64,000 bases of DNA, taken from assembly GCF_002494345.1 (NCBI RefSeq), contig NZ_NXNI01000001.1, forward strand, positions 3,534,001-3,598,000. Direction: 5' to 3'. The DNA comes from Natrinema ejinorense (GTDB taxonomy: Archaea > Halobacteriota > Halobacteria > Halobacteriales > Natrialbaceae). Of this stretch, positions 51,701 to 60,090 are shown piece after piece. The position numbers and the translations under genes were made by a program. A model generated the notes under the pieces. It searched no databases. It saw only the letters and a list, made by a program, of their open reading frames with translations, and was not told the origin of the DNA. The first letter of the stretch is position 1. Every line of letters starts with the position of its first letter.

Positions 51701-52354
51701 CTACTCGCCGCTGCGGGTGGCGACGATGGCGAGCGTACTCTTGCCGACCCGGTCCGGCAGGATGCGCTCGCACAGCCAGCCGCCGATTTGGAGCGGGTCC
51801 GCGAGCGTGGGTCGACAGTCGCCGACGTACGTGATCTCGACCGGTTCGAACCCGTATCGCTCGAGGAGTTGGCGCAGAGTTGTCGCGTCGAACCAGCACG
51901 TATGGCCCGTATTGACGAACTCCTGGTCCAGGAGGCGAAGCGCGGTCCAGTGGACCGCCATCGCGTTCGGCGTCGTGACGACGAGTTTGCCGCCGTCGGC
52001 CAGGTGCTCGTCGACCGACGTCAGGAGCCCGTCGAAGTCGACGAGGTGCTCGATCAGTTCGCCGACGACGATCACGTCGAACGTCTCATCCAGCGCGAGG
52101 TCCTGTGCGTCGCCCGCGGTGACGTCGTACCCCGCGTCCGCGAGCGCGGCGAGTTCGTCCTCGAGGACGTCGACGCCGAGCGCGTCGTCGGCCGCCCGGA
52201 CGACGAGGTCGTGGAGCCACGTCTCGTCGTGTCGTTTGGCGGAATCGTGTGCGACACACCCGATGTCGAGGACGGTCTCGTCCCTGACGTGGGGCTCGAT
52301 ACAGCGCTCGAACGTCCGTTCGACGTTTCGTTTCCGCGTTTCGTTTGCTCTCAT
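51701..52354 (-). CDS. Class I SAM-dependent methyltransferase
   Basis: A 217-residue methyltransferase. Motif I is VLDIGCVAHDSAK, an acidic strand VDVLEDEL-type follows (GVDVLEDE), then the post-motif DAQDL and motif FDVIVVGELIEHL. No target-recognition domain is seen, so the acceptor is probably a sugar or small molecule. It is last in the leftward glycan operon, so methylation of a glycan residue is a reasonable inference. Confidence 0.87.
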   Translation of the reverse strand: MRANETRKRNVERTFERCIEPHVRDETVLDIGCVAHDSAKRHDETWLHDLVVRAADDALGVDVLEDELAALADAGYDVTAGDAQDLALDETFDVIVVGELIEHLVDFDGLLTSVDEHLADGGKLVVTTPNAMAVHWTALRLLDQEFVNTGHTCWFDATTLRQLLERYGFEPVEITYVGDCRPTLADPLQIGGWLCERILPDRVGKSTLAIVATRSGE

Positions 52355-52423
52355 GGTCGCTGAATTCGTCAGTCGTGCAGTCGCTTTGCCGTCGCGGGCG
52401 ATGCGCTCGGTTGGACGGCGGCG

Positions 52424-53458
52424 TCATCGCAGCCACGCGACCACGATGATGCGCGTCAGACCGACCGCAAACCCCAGTTTCGGCTTCTTGCTATCGCCGT
52501 CCTTTCGGTCCTCGATTTCGACCGGGATCTCCTCGAGCCGGAGCCCGTTCTTCCGGGCCTCGATGATCAACTCCGGCGCGTTGAATCGCTCCTCGGTGAG
52601 GGTGAGCCGCTCGAGCATCGGCCCCCGAATCGCTCGGTAGCCGTTCGTACAGTCGGTGATGTCGGTGTCCATCAGGACGTTGATCAGGCCGGTGAAAAAC
52701 CGGATGCCGGTCCGGCGAACGACGCCGTTGCCGGACCGATCGACGCCGAGGTACCGCGATCCCATCACGTAGTCGGCCTCGTCCTCGACGATCGGTGCGA
52801 CGAGCCGGTCCAACTCCGACGACGGATGTTGCCCGTCGCCGTCCGCCGTGACGACGATCGCCGCCTCGTGTTCGAGCGCGATCTCGAACCCGGTCTTCAG
52901 GGCGCCTCCCTGTCCCTGGTTGATCGGGTGCTCGACGACCATCGCGCCGCTCGAGGCGGCCCGCGCCGCGGTCCCGTCGGTCGACCCGTCGGAGACGACC
53001 AGCGGCTGGACGTCGTAGCCGCGGACCGACTCCGGGAGCGACGACACGACGGTGTCGATGGTATCGCTCTCGTTGTACGCGGGAATCACGACGAACACCG
53101 TCTCCGCGCCGCCGTCCGTCCGCGGGGCCCGGTCGACCGAGAGCGATCGGGTCAGCGCCGTGACCTCGTCGCGGGCCGCTCTGGCGACGCTCAAGGCGTA
53201 CAGGACGACGCCGAGCAGGACCAGCGTCGCGAGCAGCGACACGACGACGTAGCGCCGTTCGATCTCGAGAGCGGTCCCGACGAGGTCGAACGCCTCCGGA
53301 ACGAACACGAGCGACGCGACGCCGCTCGCGAGCGCGATCGCGATGGCGAGGTCGCGTCGCTCGAACCGTCGCCGGTAGCGGTCGAACCCCCAGTAGAGGA
53401 TGGCGACCGTGAGCGCGACCAACGCGACGTCGAGCGGGTCGGGCGGAAGCGGACTCAT
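52424..53458 (-). CDS. DUF2304-GT2 fusion glycosyltransferase
   Basis: A 344-residue protein in two parts. Residues 1 to about 95 hold three hydrophobic segments resembling DUF2304 (LVALTVAILYWGFDRYRRRF at the start). Residues about 117-344 form a family 2 glycosyltransferase: VFVVIPAYNESDTIDTVV, VVSDGSTDGTA, INQGQGGALKTGFE, the metal-binding VTADGDGQHP and the C-terminal FNAPELIIEARKNGLRL. Such enzymes load dolichyl or polyprenyl phosphate with a sugar. Start and upstream stop overlap by 4 bases. The longer open frame to 54337 is a shadow of the epimerase gene. Confidence 0.88.
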   Translation of the reverse strand: MSPLPPDPLDVALVALTVAILYWGFDRYRRRFERRDLAIAIALASGVASLVFVPEAFDLVGTALEIERRYVVVSLLATLVLLGVVLYALSVARAARDEVTALTRSLSVDRAPRTDGGAETVFVVIPAYNESDTIDTVVSSLPESVRGYDVQPLVVSDGSTDGTAARAASSGAMVVEHPINQGQGGALKTGFEIALEHEAAIVVTADGDGQHPSSELDRLVAPIVEDEADYVMGSRYLGVDRSGNGVVRRTGIRFFTGLINVLMDTDITDCTNGYRAIRGPMLERLTLTEERFNAPELIIEARKNGLRLEEIPVEIEDRKDGDSKKPKLGFAVGLTRIIVVAWLR

Positions 53459-54471
53459 GCGTTCCGTTCGACGAGTCGCCGGATCGTGTCTTCGACCGTG
53501 TGCGTGGGGTCCCAGCCGAGGCGGTCGTGTGTCCGCGTCGTCTCGACCGGGAAGGCGTCGACGAGCGTCTCGTCGCCGCGGGGGTTTTCGACGAGTTCGG
53601 TCGAGACGTCGATCCCCGCGATGTCGGCGACGCAGTCGCTGACGGCCTCGGCGAGGGCCATCACGCTGGGGTCCTCGTCGCTGGCGATCGTGAACAACTC
53701 GGCGCCGGTCTCTCCCTTCGCCAGCCGATCGACGAGCACGTCGGCGCTGCGGAGATACGCGCGTGCCACGTCCTTGACGTGGACGAAGTTCCGCGATTGG
53801 GTCCCCGGTTCGTAGACGGGCAGCGGTTCGGCCGCGAGCGCCCGTTCGACGAAGAAGTTGAGCACCGCTCCCTTCGTGATGACCTCCCCGTCGATCGTGT
53901 GATCGCCGTACAGGTTCGACTTGAGGAACAGGTGCGCCGGGAACGAGTCGGCGGCGAGGGCGTCGATGAGCCGCTCCCCCGCGAGCTTGGTCCGCCCGTA
54001 CCAGTTCAGGGGCGCTCGCGGCTGATCGGCCGTGATCGGGAACTCCTGGGGGTCGCCGACAACCGCCATGCTCGCGGGGAATATCAGGGCTGCGCCGCGT
54101 TGCCGACAGAACCGTGCGACGTGGCCCGTCCCGGTCACGTTGATCTCGTAGGCCAGCTCCGGGTTCGCTTTGCAGTCCTCGACGCCGCTGATCGCGGCGA
54201 GGTGCATCACGATGTCGGCTTCCTCGAGCGCTTCCCACAGACGATTGCGGTTCCGAACGTCGACGTGCTCGACGGTGACGTCGCCGATCCGACGCAGCGA
54301 ACCGCGGTAGAAGTCGTCGATCGCCGTGATCGACCACGCCGGTCGTTCGGACTGGAGGAGCGCGACGACGCGGCTCCCGATGTAGCCCGCCGCACCGGTG
54401 ACTGCGACGCGTACCTGTCGCGATTCGTCGCCGACTGATGCGGCATCGGATCCGTCCTCACCGGCGACCAT
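53455..54471 (-). CDS. NAD-dependent epimerase/dehydratase (extended SDR)
   Basis: A 338-residue nucleotide-sugar enzyme. After a roughly 20-residue acidic leader the cofactor motif TGAAGYIGSRVVAL appears. MHLAAISG, the FPASMAVVGD Ser region and the catalytic Tyr-x3-Lys of NWYGRTKLAGERL follow. Cofactor and fold are clear; whether it epimerises, reduces or dehydrates is not. It overlaps the next upstream epimerase by 14 bases, part of a tightly packed leftward operon of five genes. Confidence 0.9.
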   Translation of the reverse strand: MVAGEDGSDAASVGDESRQVRVAVTGAAGYIGSRVVALLQSERPAWSITAIDDFYRGSLRRIGDVTVEHVDVRNRNRLWEALEEADIVMHLAAISGVEDCKANPELAYEINVTGTGHVARFCRQRGAALIFPASMAVVGDPQEFPITADQPRAPLNWYGRTKLAGERLIDALAADSFPAHLFLKSNLYGDHTIDGEVITKGAVLNFFVERALAAEPLPVYEPGTQSRNFVHVKDVARAYLRSADVLVDRLAKGETGAELFTIASDEDPSVMALAEAVSDCVADIAGIDVSTELVENPRGDETLVDAFPVETTRTHDRLGWDPTHTVEDTIRRLVERNA

Positions 54472-55465
54472 CGACGTTCACCTCCCGCAACGACGAGTTC
54501 GGTCGCGACGCGTCCAGCACACCGGTGGCGTCACGCTGTCGCGCGAATCGATCGGCGAGTTCGCGAACGCCCGCCCGCAGCGTCCACGACGGTTCGAACC
54601 CCGTCTCCGAGAGGCGGTCGAACTCGACGTGGTAGGACGGCCCCGGCCGTTCGTCCTCGAGATAGACGATCTCGAGGTCCCGATCGAGTTCCTCCCTGAC
54701 GACGCGAGCGACGTCCTCGATGCGGTAGTTCTGTTCGGTGTGGCCGACGTTGTACACGGCCCGTGGCCACCGATCGGGCGAGATCGCTGCGTGTTCGTAC
54801 GCTCGCGCGGCGTCCCGCACGTGGATGAACGGCCGCCAGTTCCTGCCGTCGCCGTACACCGTCAGCGGTCGGCCGGTCAGCCCTCGGAAGACGAAGTGGT
54901 TGACGACGAGGTTGAACCGGATTCCGGGCGCGTAGCCGTAGTTCGTGCTCATTCGGAGCGACGTCGCCGCGAAGTCGTTGGTGGCCGCCGCCTCGCGGAC
55001 CACCTGTTCGGCCTCGACTTTCGCCTCGGCGTACGGATTACGGGGTGCCGGTGACGCCGTCTCGTCGATGTGCGTGTCCGCGACGCGGCCGTAACTGTTG
55101 CACGAGGAGGCGTACACGACCGATTCGACGCCGCGCTCACCCGCCGCCGTCGCGACGTTCTCGGTACCGCCGACGATGACGGCCCGCGTCTCTTCGCGGC
55201 GGTCGTGCGTGCTCTCGGCGCCGGTGATCGACGCGAGGTGGATCACGCGGTCGACGCCGCGCATCGCGCTCTCGACGTCGGCGTAGTCCCTGACGTCTCC
55301 CCGCCGGAACTCGAGATCGTCCCCGATCGCACCCAGCAGTGCCCGCGGTGACCCCCCTGCGAGCGAATCGAGGACCACGACTTCGGAGACCCTCTCGTTC
55401 TCGCGGAGGCGACGGACGAGCGCGCTTCCGATGTAGCCACAGCCGCCAGTGACCAGGATCCGCAC
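54458..55465 (-). CDS. NAD-dependent epimerase/dehydratase (UDP-hexose epimerase-like)
   Basis: A 335-residue extended SDR. TGGCGYIGSALVRRLREN at the N-terminus, IHLASITGAEST, YASSCNSYGRV and the catalytic PYAEAKVEAEQV (Tyr-x3-Lys). Substrate-side blocks include YGYAPGIRFNLVVNHF and VYGDGRNWRPFIHV, which resemble GalE- and RfbB-type enzymes. It starts 3 bases after the sulfoquinovose-synthase-like gene and overlaps the following one by 14 bases. Confidence 0.91.
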   Translation of the reverse strand: MRILVTGGCGYIGSALVRRLRENERVSEVVVLDSLAGGSPRALLGAIGDDLEFRRGDVRDYADVESAMRGVDRVIHLASITGAESTHDRREETRAVIVGGTENVATAAGERGVESVVYASSCNSYGRVADTHIDETASPAPRNPYAEAKVEAEQVVREAAATNDFAATSLRMSTNYGYAPGIRFNLVVNHFVFRGLTGRPLTVYGDGRNWRPFIHVRDAARAYEHAAISPDRWPRAVYNVGHTEQNYRIEDVARVVREELDRDLEIVYLEDERPGPSYHVEFDRLSETGFEPSWTLRAGVRELADRFARQRDATGVLDASRPNSSLREVNVDGRR

Positions 55466-55468
55466 GGA

Positions 55469-56641
55469 TCAGCCCTCGCTCAAAACGTCGGGGAGGAAGC
55501 GGTTCTCGTGGGCGACGATGACGTCCTCGTGCTCGAGCAGCGTCTCGATGATCGAGCGAACGCTCGTTTCGAAAGACGTCGACTGGCCGTCGATCAGCGC
55601 CTCGTAGCGATCGTTCTCGATCTCCATCGCGTGGGTCTCGTCCTCCGATCGCGGGTTCTCGACGTGCTCGACCTCGACGCCCAGCCCGAACTCGTTCGCT
55701 ACGTCGGCGACGGTCTCGGCGATTTCGACGATGCTGATCGCCCGCGTGACCTGATTGTAGACGGTGTGGTCCGCGGGGCGCTCGCTCGGATCGGCGAGCG
55801 CGAGTCGCGTCAGTCCCTCGACGGCGTCCTCGAGCGCGATGAAGGGCTTGCGCTGCTCGCCGCGCCCGTAGACGGTTATCGGATAGCCGGCGACGGCCTG
55901 TGCGCAGAACCGGTGGACGACGACGCCGAAGTAGTAGTCGAAATCGAACCGCGTCCCGAGTCTGGGGTCGGCGGCCGTCTCGGCGGTCTCGGTCCCGTGG
56001 GTGATCGCCGTCCGCACGTCCGACACCGGGATGTCGAACTGGTCGTGTGCCAGCCGCATGTTCGCTGCGTCGTGGGACTTCGTCAGGTGATACCAGCTTC
56101 CGGCCATCGCCGGAAACGGAACCTCGTCGCGCTCGCCGCGGTGCTCCATCGTCGCCCCACCTTCGGGGATGGGAAACTCGGGCGCGCCGTACACGCCGGT
56201 CGTCGTGGTCTCGATGAAGTGCGTCTCCTCGAGTCCGTGTTCCCCCAGCGACCACAGGAGGTTCCGCGTCGCCTGGAGGTTGTTGTGCTGAGTGAAGTTC
56301 GCCCGCTCGCGGCCGAGCTGGGAGTACGGTGCCGACGGTTGCGCCGCCGTGTGGACGATCGTCTCGGGTTCGTGGATTCGAATCAGCCGGTCGACGAACT
56401 CCCCGTCGGTGAGGTCCCCCTCGACGAACGACAGGGAGCGGCCGTCGTGGATCTCGCTGGCCGCCTCGAGCCGTTCCGCCATCGGGAAGACGGGCGTCGC
56501 GCTCGTCGATCCGACGGTTTCGACCCAGTCCCGTCGCGCGAAGTTGTCGACGAGAACGACCTGCTCGTCGGTTCGGGATGCGATACGAATTGCTGTAGGC
56601 CAGCCAATATATCCGTCTCCACCGGTGAGCAGCATTGACAT
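55469..56641 (-). CDS. UDP-sulfoquinovose synthase-like SDR (SQD1/Agl3 type)
   Basis: A 390-residue extended SDR with the specific signature of UDP-sulfoquinovose synthases, not just generic epimerase motifs: LLTGGDGYIGWPTAIRIA at the N-terminus, LVDNFARRDWV, HTAAQPSAPYSQ (about 97-108), FTQHNNLQATRNLLW, TTTTGVYGAPEF (145-156) and SWYHLTKSHDAANM with catalytic Tyr184 and Lys188. Known relatives make UDP-sulfoquinovose from UDP-glucose and sulfite, in plants (SQD1) and Sulfolobus (Agl3). It heads the leftward operon. A start at 56641 or 56635 fits the promoter. A sulfonated surface glycan is inferred. Confidence 0.87.
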   Translation of the reverse strand: MSMLLTGGDGYIGWPTAIRIASRTDEQVVLVDNFARRDWVETVGSTSATPVFPMAERLEAASEIHDGRSLSFVEGDLTDGEFVDRLIRIHEPETIVHTAAQPSAPYSQLGRERANFTQHNNLQATRNLLWSLGEHGLEETHFIETTTTGVYGAPEFPIPEGGATMEHRGERDEVPFPAMAGSWYHLTKSHDAANMRLAHDQFDIPVSDVRTAITHGTETAETAADPRLGTRFDFDYYFGVVVHRFCAQAVAGYPITVYGRGEQRKPFIALEDAVEGLTRLALADPSERPADHTVYNQVTRAISIVEIAETVADVANEFGLGVEVEHVENPRSEDETHAMEIENDRYEALIDGQSTSFETSVRSIIETLLEHEDVIVAHENRFLPDVLSEG

Positions 56642-56670
56642 GATGCTACCAGATAGTGATCCGAACGATA

Positions 56671-56682
56671 GCAAAAAATGTA
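56671..56682 (-). promoter_or_regulatory. TATA-like box for leftward glycan operon
   Basis: CATTTTTTGC on the minus strand, about 30 to 40 bases before the ATG at 56641. The whole 56640-56800 stretch is AT-rich compared with its surroundings. Confidence 0.5.
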
Positions 56683-56783
56683 TCCATTGGAAACATCCGG
56701 TGACAATCCGTGGGCCGTTATTTACTCATCTCCTTAGAAATCTTCGTTCTCCTAAATCAATAGTATAACGATCTAGTAAATCA

Positions 56784-56791
56784 AATTTATT
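56784..56791 (+). promoter_or_regulatory. TATA-like box for small CxxC protein
   Basis: AATTTATT, centred about 30 bases before the ATG at 56818, the standard spacing for a leaderless haloarchaeal gene. Confidence 0.6.
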
Positions 56792-56817
56792 GCTGGCGGC
56801 ATCACAACACGGGTCGT

Positions 56818-56967
56818 ATGGCCGAGACAGGCGATTCCGACGAGCCGTCAGAGGCGTGTGATCGATGCGACGACGCGACCGACGACGAACTGGTCGACGA
56901 TATCGACGACGGTGCGGGCTGTGTCGAAATCTGGCAACACCTCAGCGAGGGCCGCGACGAGGAGTGA
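56818..56967 (+). CDS. Small very acidic CxxC protein (49 residues)
   Basis: Forty-nine codons from ATG to TGA starting MAETGDSDEPSEACDRCDD and ending HLSEGRDEE. About 40% of residues are Asp or Glu, typical of haloarchaeal coding DNA. It contains CDRC and one further Cys in GAGCVEIW, possibly a metal or redox site. A TATA-like box at the right distance supports expression. No known family is recognised. It stands alone between the leftward glycan operon and the DUF58 gene. Confidence 0.65.
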   Translation: MAETGDSDEPSEACDRCDDATDDELVDDIDDGAGCVEIWQHLSEGRDEE

Positions 56968-57047
56968 GCTCTGGGACGGACGATTCCGCGTCGCGGTGTT
57001 GCAGCTGACGGTTACAACCAGTAGCTTCAACACCGTTCCTGTGGGAC

Positions 57048-58520
57048 GTGAAAAACGACATGCGTCCGACACGGACCTTCTGGAGCCGTCTCTCCCTCGC
57101 GGGGTTCCTGGCCGCGTTCGCGGTCGTCATCGATCGCCCGCTTCCCCTGGCGGGGACGGTGCTGGTCGGCGCATGGACCCTCGCGTCGCAGTACTCGTTT
57201 CTCGCTGCGCTCGAGCGAACGAAACGCCGTCTCTCGATCACTCGAGCGCTCCCGTCCGCGACCGTTCATGCCGGCGAGTCGACGCCGGTCTCGATCGATG
57301 CGACGCTCGCGGACCCGACCCCGCTTTCACTCGAAATAGACGTCGGTCTGCCGACCGCGGCGACGCCTGACCGCGACGCGGCCCTCGTACTCGAGCCGGA
57401 TGCAACGGCCGCGACGGCGACCGTGACCGTCACGTGGCCGGTCGTCGGTCGCCACCGCTTCGAGGCTCCTCGAGTGACCGCGACCGACGGTCGGTTCGTC
57501 GAGACGGTCGCGACGGGCGAGCGACCGACGGTTTCGGTCGAGTCGCGAGGCCCCCGGCGGCTGCACGTCGGGGAGGGCGGCGATCGGCTCGCGAGCCCGT
57601 ACGGTGCGCACACGCTGCGCCGGTCGGGTCGCGGGATCGAGCCGGCCGAGATACGGGAACACGTCCCCGGGGACGCGGCCAAGCGGATCGACTGGAAGAC
57701 GACCGCACGGCTCGCGACGCCCCACGTCCGCGAGTACGAGACGGAGACGACTCGCCAGACCCTCCTGGTGGTCGACCACGGCCGCTCCCTCTCGACTGGC
57801 CCGCCGGCGGGGACGAAACTCGACTACCTCCGGACAGTGATGCTCGCGACGGCCGACTGCGCCCGAGATCTCGACGACCCGCTCGGGCTCGTCGCCGTCG
57901 ACGACGGCGGCGTAACGAGCTGTATCGAGCCGACCGCGACGGCCGGGACCTACGCGACGGTTCGCCGCGACCTCCTCGCCGTCGAGCCGACGCCGTCGGA
58001 CCCGACCGCCCGGCGCGCCACCGAGCCGCCCGTCGAACCCGCCTCGTCGATCCACGAGCGACCGACGCGGGCGACGGCTCGCCGCTCGGTTCGCGATCTC
58101 GAGGGCGACGCCGCCCCCTTCGCCGAGACGCTCCGTCCGTTCTACGCCGCTTCCCAGCGGTACTGTCGGCTCGCTCGAGAACGACCGCTCTTCGATGCCG
58201 TGGAGACGGTGCTGACGGCGAACCCGTCCACGTCGTGGGTGGTCGTCTTCACCGACGACGACGATCCGGCCGCGCTTCGCGAGACGGTGTCGATGGCCCG
58301 TGCGAACGACGCCGCCGTGTCCGTCTTTCTCGCACCGACAGTCCTGTACGAACCCGGCGGTCTGGCCGACATCGAGCGAGCGTCCGACCGTTACCTCGAG
58401 TTCGAGGCGCTCCGCCGCGATCTCGCACGGTTCGACCGGGTCCGCGCGTTCGAAGTCGGGCCCGGCGATCGGCTCGCGACCGTTCTCGAGGCGGGGCGCG
58501 AGCGAGGTGATCGACGGTGA
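57048..58520 (+). CDS. DUF58 membrane protein (MoxR-associated)
   Basis: A 490-residue protein. One or two hydrophobic N-terminal segments (about 12-55) are followed by a beta-rich region and the DUF58 signature IREHVPGDAAKRIDWKTTAR at about 202-221. After it comes a VWA-like segment VVDHGRSLS with a MIDAS-type Asp-x-Gly-x-Ser. DUF58 proteins act with MoxR-type ATPases, here encoded downstream on the other strand. The start is GTG at 57048, or ATG at 57060. The two following genes overlap and are in the same operon. Confidence 0.9.
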   Translation: MKNDMRPTRTFWSRLSLAGFLAAFAVVIDRPLPLAGTVLVGAWTLASQYSFLAALERTKRRLSITRALPSATVHAGESTPVSIDATLADPTPLSLEIDVGLPTAATPDRDAALVLEPDATAATATVTVTWPVVGRHRFEAPRVTATDGRFVETVATGERPTVSVESRGPRRLHVGEGGDRLASPYGAHTLRRSGRGIEPAEIREHVPGDAAKRIDWKTTARLATPHVREYETETTRQTLLVVDHGRSLSTGPPAGTKLDYLRTVMLATADCARDLDDPLGLVAVDDGGVTSCIEPTATAGTYATVRRDLLAVEPTPSDPTARRATEPPVEPASSIHERPTRATARRSVRDLEGDAAPFAETLRPFYAASQRYCRLARERPLFDAVETVLTANPSTSWVVVFTDDDDPAALRETVSMARANDAAVSVFLAPTVLYEPGGLADIERASDRYLEFEALRRDLARFDRVRAFEVGPGDRLATVLEAGRERGDRR

Positions 58521-59185
58521 GCGATCGCCAACCCGTGGCCGCCGAGGCCGACGCTGACGACGCGTCCGGGTTACGTCGGACCGCACGCGCCGTCGTCGCC
58601 GGCCGGATGCCGGGTCGCACCGTCCCGCAGCTCCTGGCGCTTGCGGCGCTCGTCGCGGCGTTTGCCCACACGGCCGGCCGACCGGGTGCGATTGCCGGCA
58701 TCGCGACCGCCGTCGTCTGGGGCGCACTCGAGACGCCGTCCGCGATCGGTGTCGGGCACGTCGCGCTCGTCGGGCTCGTTCCGGCCGGAATCGATCCGTT
58801 TTCGGTCGCGCTCGTCGAGGCCGGGTTCGTCGCGCTCGTGCTCGCTTCGGCCCCGCGAACGGCGAGGGACGCTCGGCTCGGCCACGCCGCGGCCGCGCTG
58901 GTGAGCGCCGGCGGTCTCGGGGGACTCGCCTGGGCCGTCCTGGGTCCCGCGGGACAGCCGCTCTGGATGGCCGCCGGTGGGTCGCTCGCCGCGCTCGCCG
59001 GCGGCGTGTACGGCCTTCATCGATACGGGCTCGTCTTCGTCCTCGACCGAGCGGTACGCGACCGTCCCGATTCCGGTCCGGGGCCGAGCGAGTCGACCGC
59101 CGATCCATCGACAGCGGCGACGGAGCGCGTCGGTTCGTCGCCGTCGGACCCGGACTCGACACCCGACGCCGATACTCACCGATGA
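58517..59185 (+). CDS. Hydrophobic membrane protein of the MoxR/DUF58 cluster
   Basis: A 222-residue protein with about five hydrophobic segments between residues 35 and 180 and polar ends. It starts at GTG overlapping the DUF58 stop (GTGA), and its own stop overlaps the next gene (ATGA). It matches in position and composition the small membrane protein that usually follows DUF58 in haloarchaeal clusters, a family I would place as DUF7519 only tentatively. Function unknown. Confidence 0.78.
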   Translation: MSDRQPVAAEADADDASGLRRTARAVVAGRMPGRTVPQLLALAALVAAFAHTAGRPGAIAGIATAVVWGALETPSAIGVGHVALVGLVPAGIDPFSVALVEAGFVALVLASAPRTARDARLGHAAAALVSAGGLGGLAWAVLGPAGQPLWMAAGGSLAALAGGVYGLHRYGLVFVLDRAVRDRPDSGPGPSESTADPSTAATERVGSSPSDPDSTPDADTHR

Positions 59186-60057
59186 CCCGGAACACTGCCG
59201 ATTCGGAGCGGACCGATTCACGACCGTCGCAGAGCGACGACGCTGCGAGGGCGTCGCCAGACCGGACCGAGGCGGCAGCCAAAGCGGACCGACTGGCTGA
59301 AGAGAACGCCCACCTCCGGGCGGAGTACGCACGCGCGATGCGGGGGACCTACCGCCGTACCGCGCGATGGCTCGCCGTCGTCGGCGCGGTCGCCGTCCTC
59401 GGCGGCGGCCTGTTTCACCACGGGCGAACTGTCCTGTTCGCCCTCGGCGCGACGGGTCTGTTCGGCGCGATCCTCACGTACTATCTCACCCCCGGCCGGT
59501 TCGTCGCAGCCACCGTCGGCGACTGCGTCTACGCCGCCGCCGCGACGAACGCACAGGCCCTGGTCGACGACCTCGCCCTCGAGGACGACCGCCTCTATCT
59601 CCCCGGCACCGATCCGTCGTCGATCCGCCTGTTCGTCCCACAGCGGGCCGACAGTGACCCTCCGACGGACGCCGCTGGTCCCTTCGTTACGCGGCCGGCG
59701 GAACGAGGGCTCGTCCTCGAGCCGACCGGCGGGCGGCTCCTCGCGGCGTTCGAGCGAACGCTCGACGGTCCGTTGCCGGCCGAGCCGACGGCGGCGGCGA
59801 CGCGACTCGCCGACGGTCTCGTCGAACAGTTCGAACTCGCGACCGAGGCCGATCCGGCGGTCGATCCCGACGACGGGCGCGCGACCGTCGCCGTCCGCTC
59901 GGCCGCATTCGGTGACGTCGACCGGATCGACCATCCCGTCGCCTCCTTTCTCGCCGCCGGGTTCGCCGACGCCCTTGAGCGGCCGATCGAACTCGAGGTC
60001 GAGCCGGCCGAGGACCGCCCCGAGTGGCTGATCACCTGTCGCTGGGAGCCGGCGTGA
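59182..60057 (+). CDS. Membrane-anchored protein of the MoxR/DUF58 cluster
   Basis: A 291-residue protein. After a polar, possibly coiled-coil N-terminus (about 1-55, with ADRLAEENAHLRAEYARAM) come two hydrophobic segments (WLAVVGAVAVLGGGLFHHG and TVLFALGATGLFGAILTYY). A soluble alpha/beta domain of about 185 residues follows. It is coupled to the previous gene by a 4-base overlap. The third member of the DUF58 operon, with no assigned function (tentatively DUF7269-like). It converges on the MoxR gene 33 bases away. Confidence 0.78.
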   Translation: MTRNTADSERTDSRPSQSDDAARASPDRTEAAAKADRLAEENAHLRAEYARAMRGTYRRTARWLAVVGAVAVLGGGLFHHGRTVLFALGATGLFGAILTYYLTPGRFVAATVGDCVYAAAATNAQALVDDLALEDDRLYLPGTDPSSIRLFVPQRADSDPPTDAAGPFVTRPAERGLVLEPTGGRLLAAFERTLDGPLPAEPTAAATRLADGLVEQFELATEADPAVDPDDGRATVAVRSAAFGDVDRIDHPVASFLAAGFADALERPIELEVEPAEDRPEWLITCRWEPA

Positions 60058-60090
60058 CGTTCCTTGCAGGTCCGACCGCCCGAATCGGCG

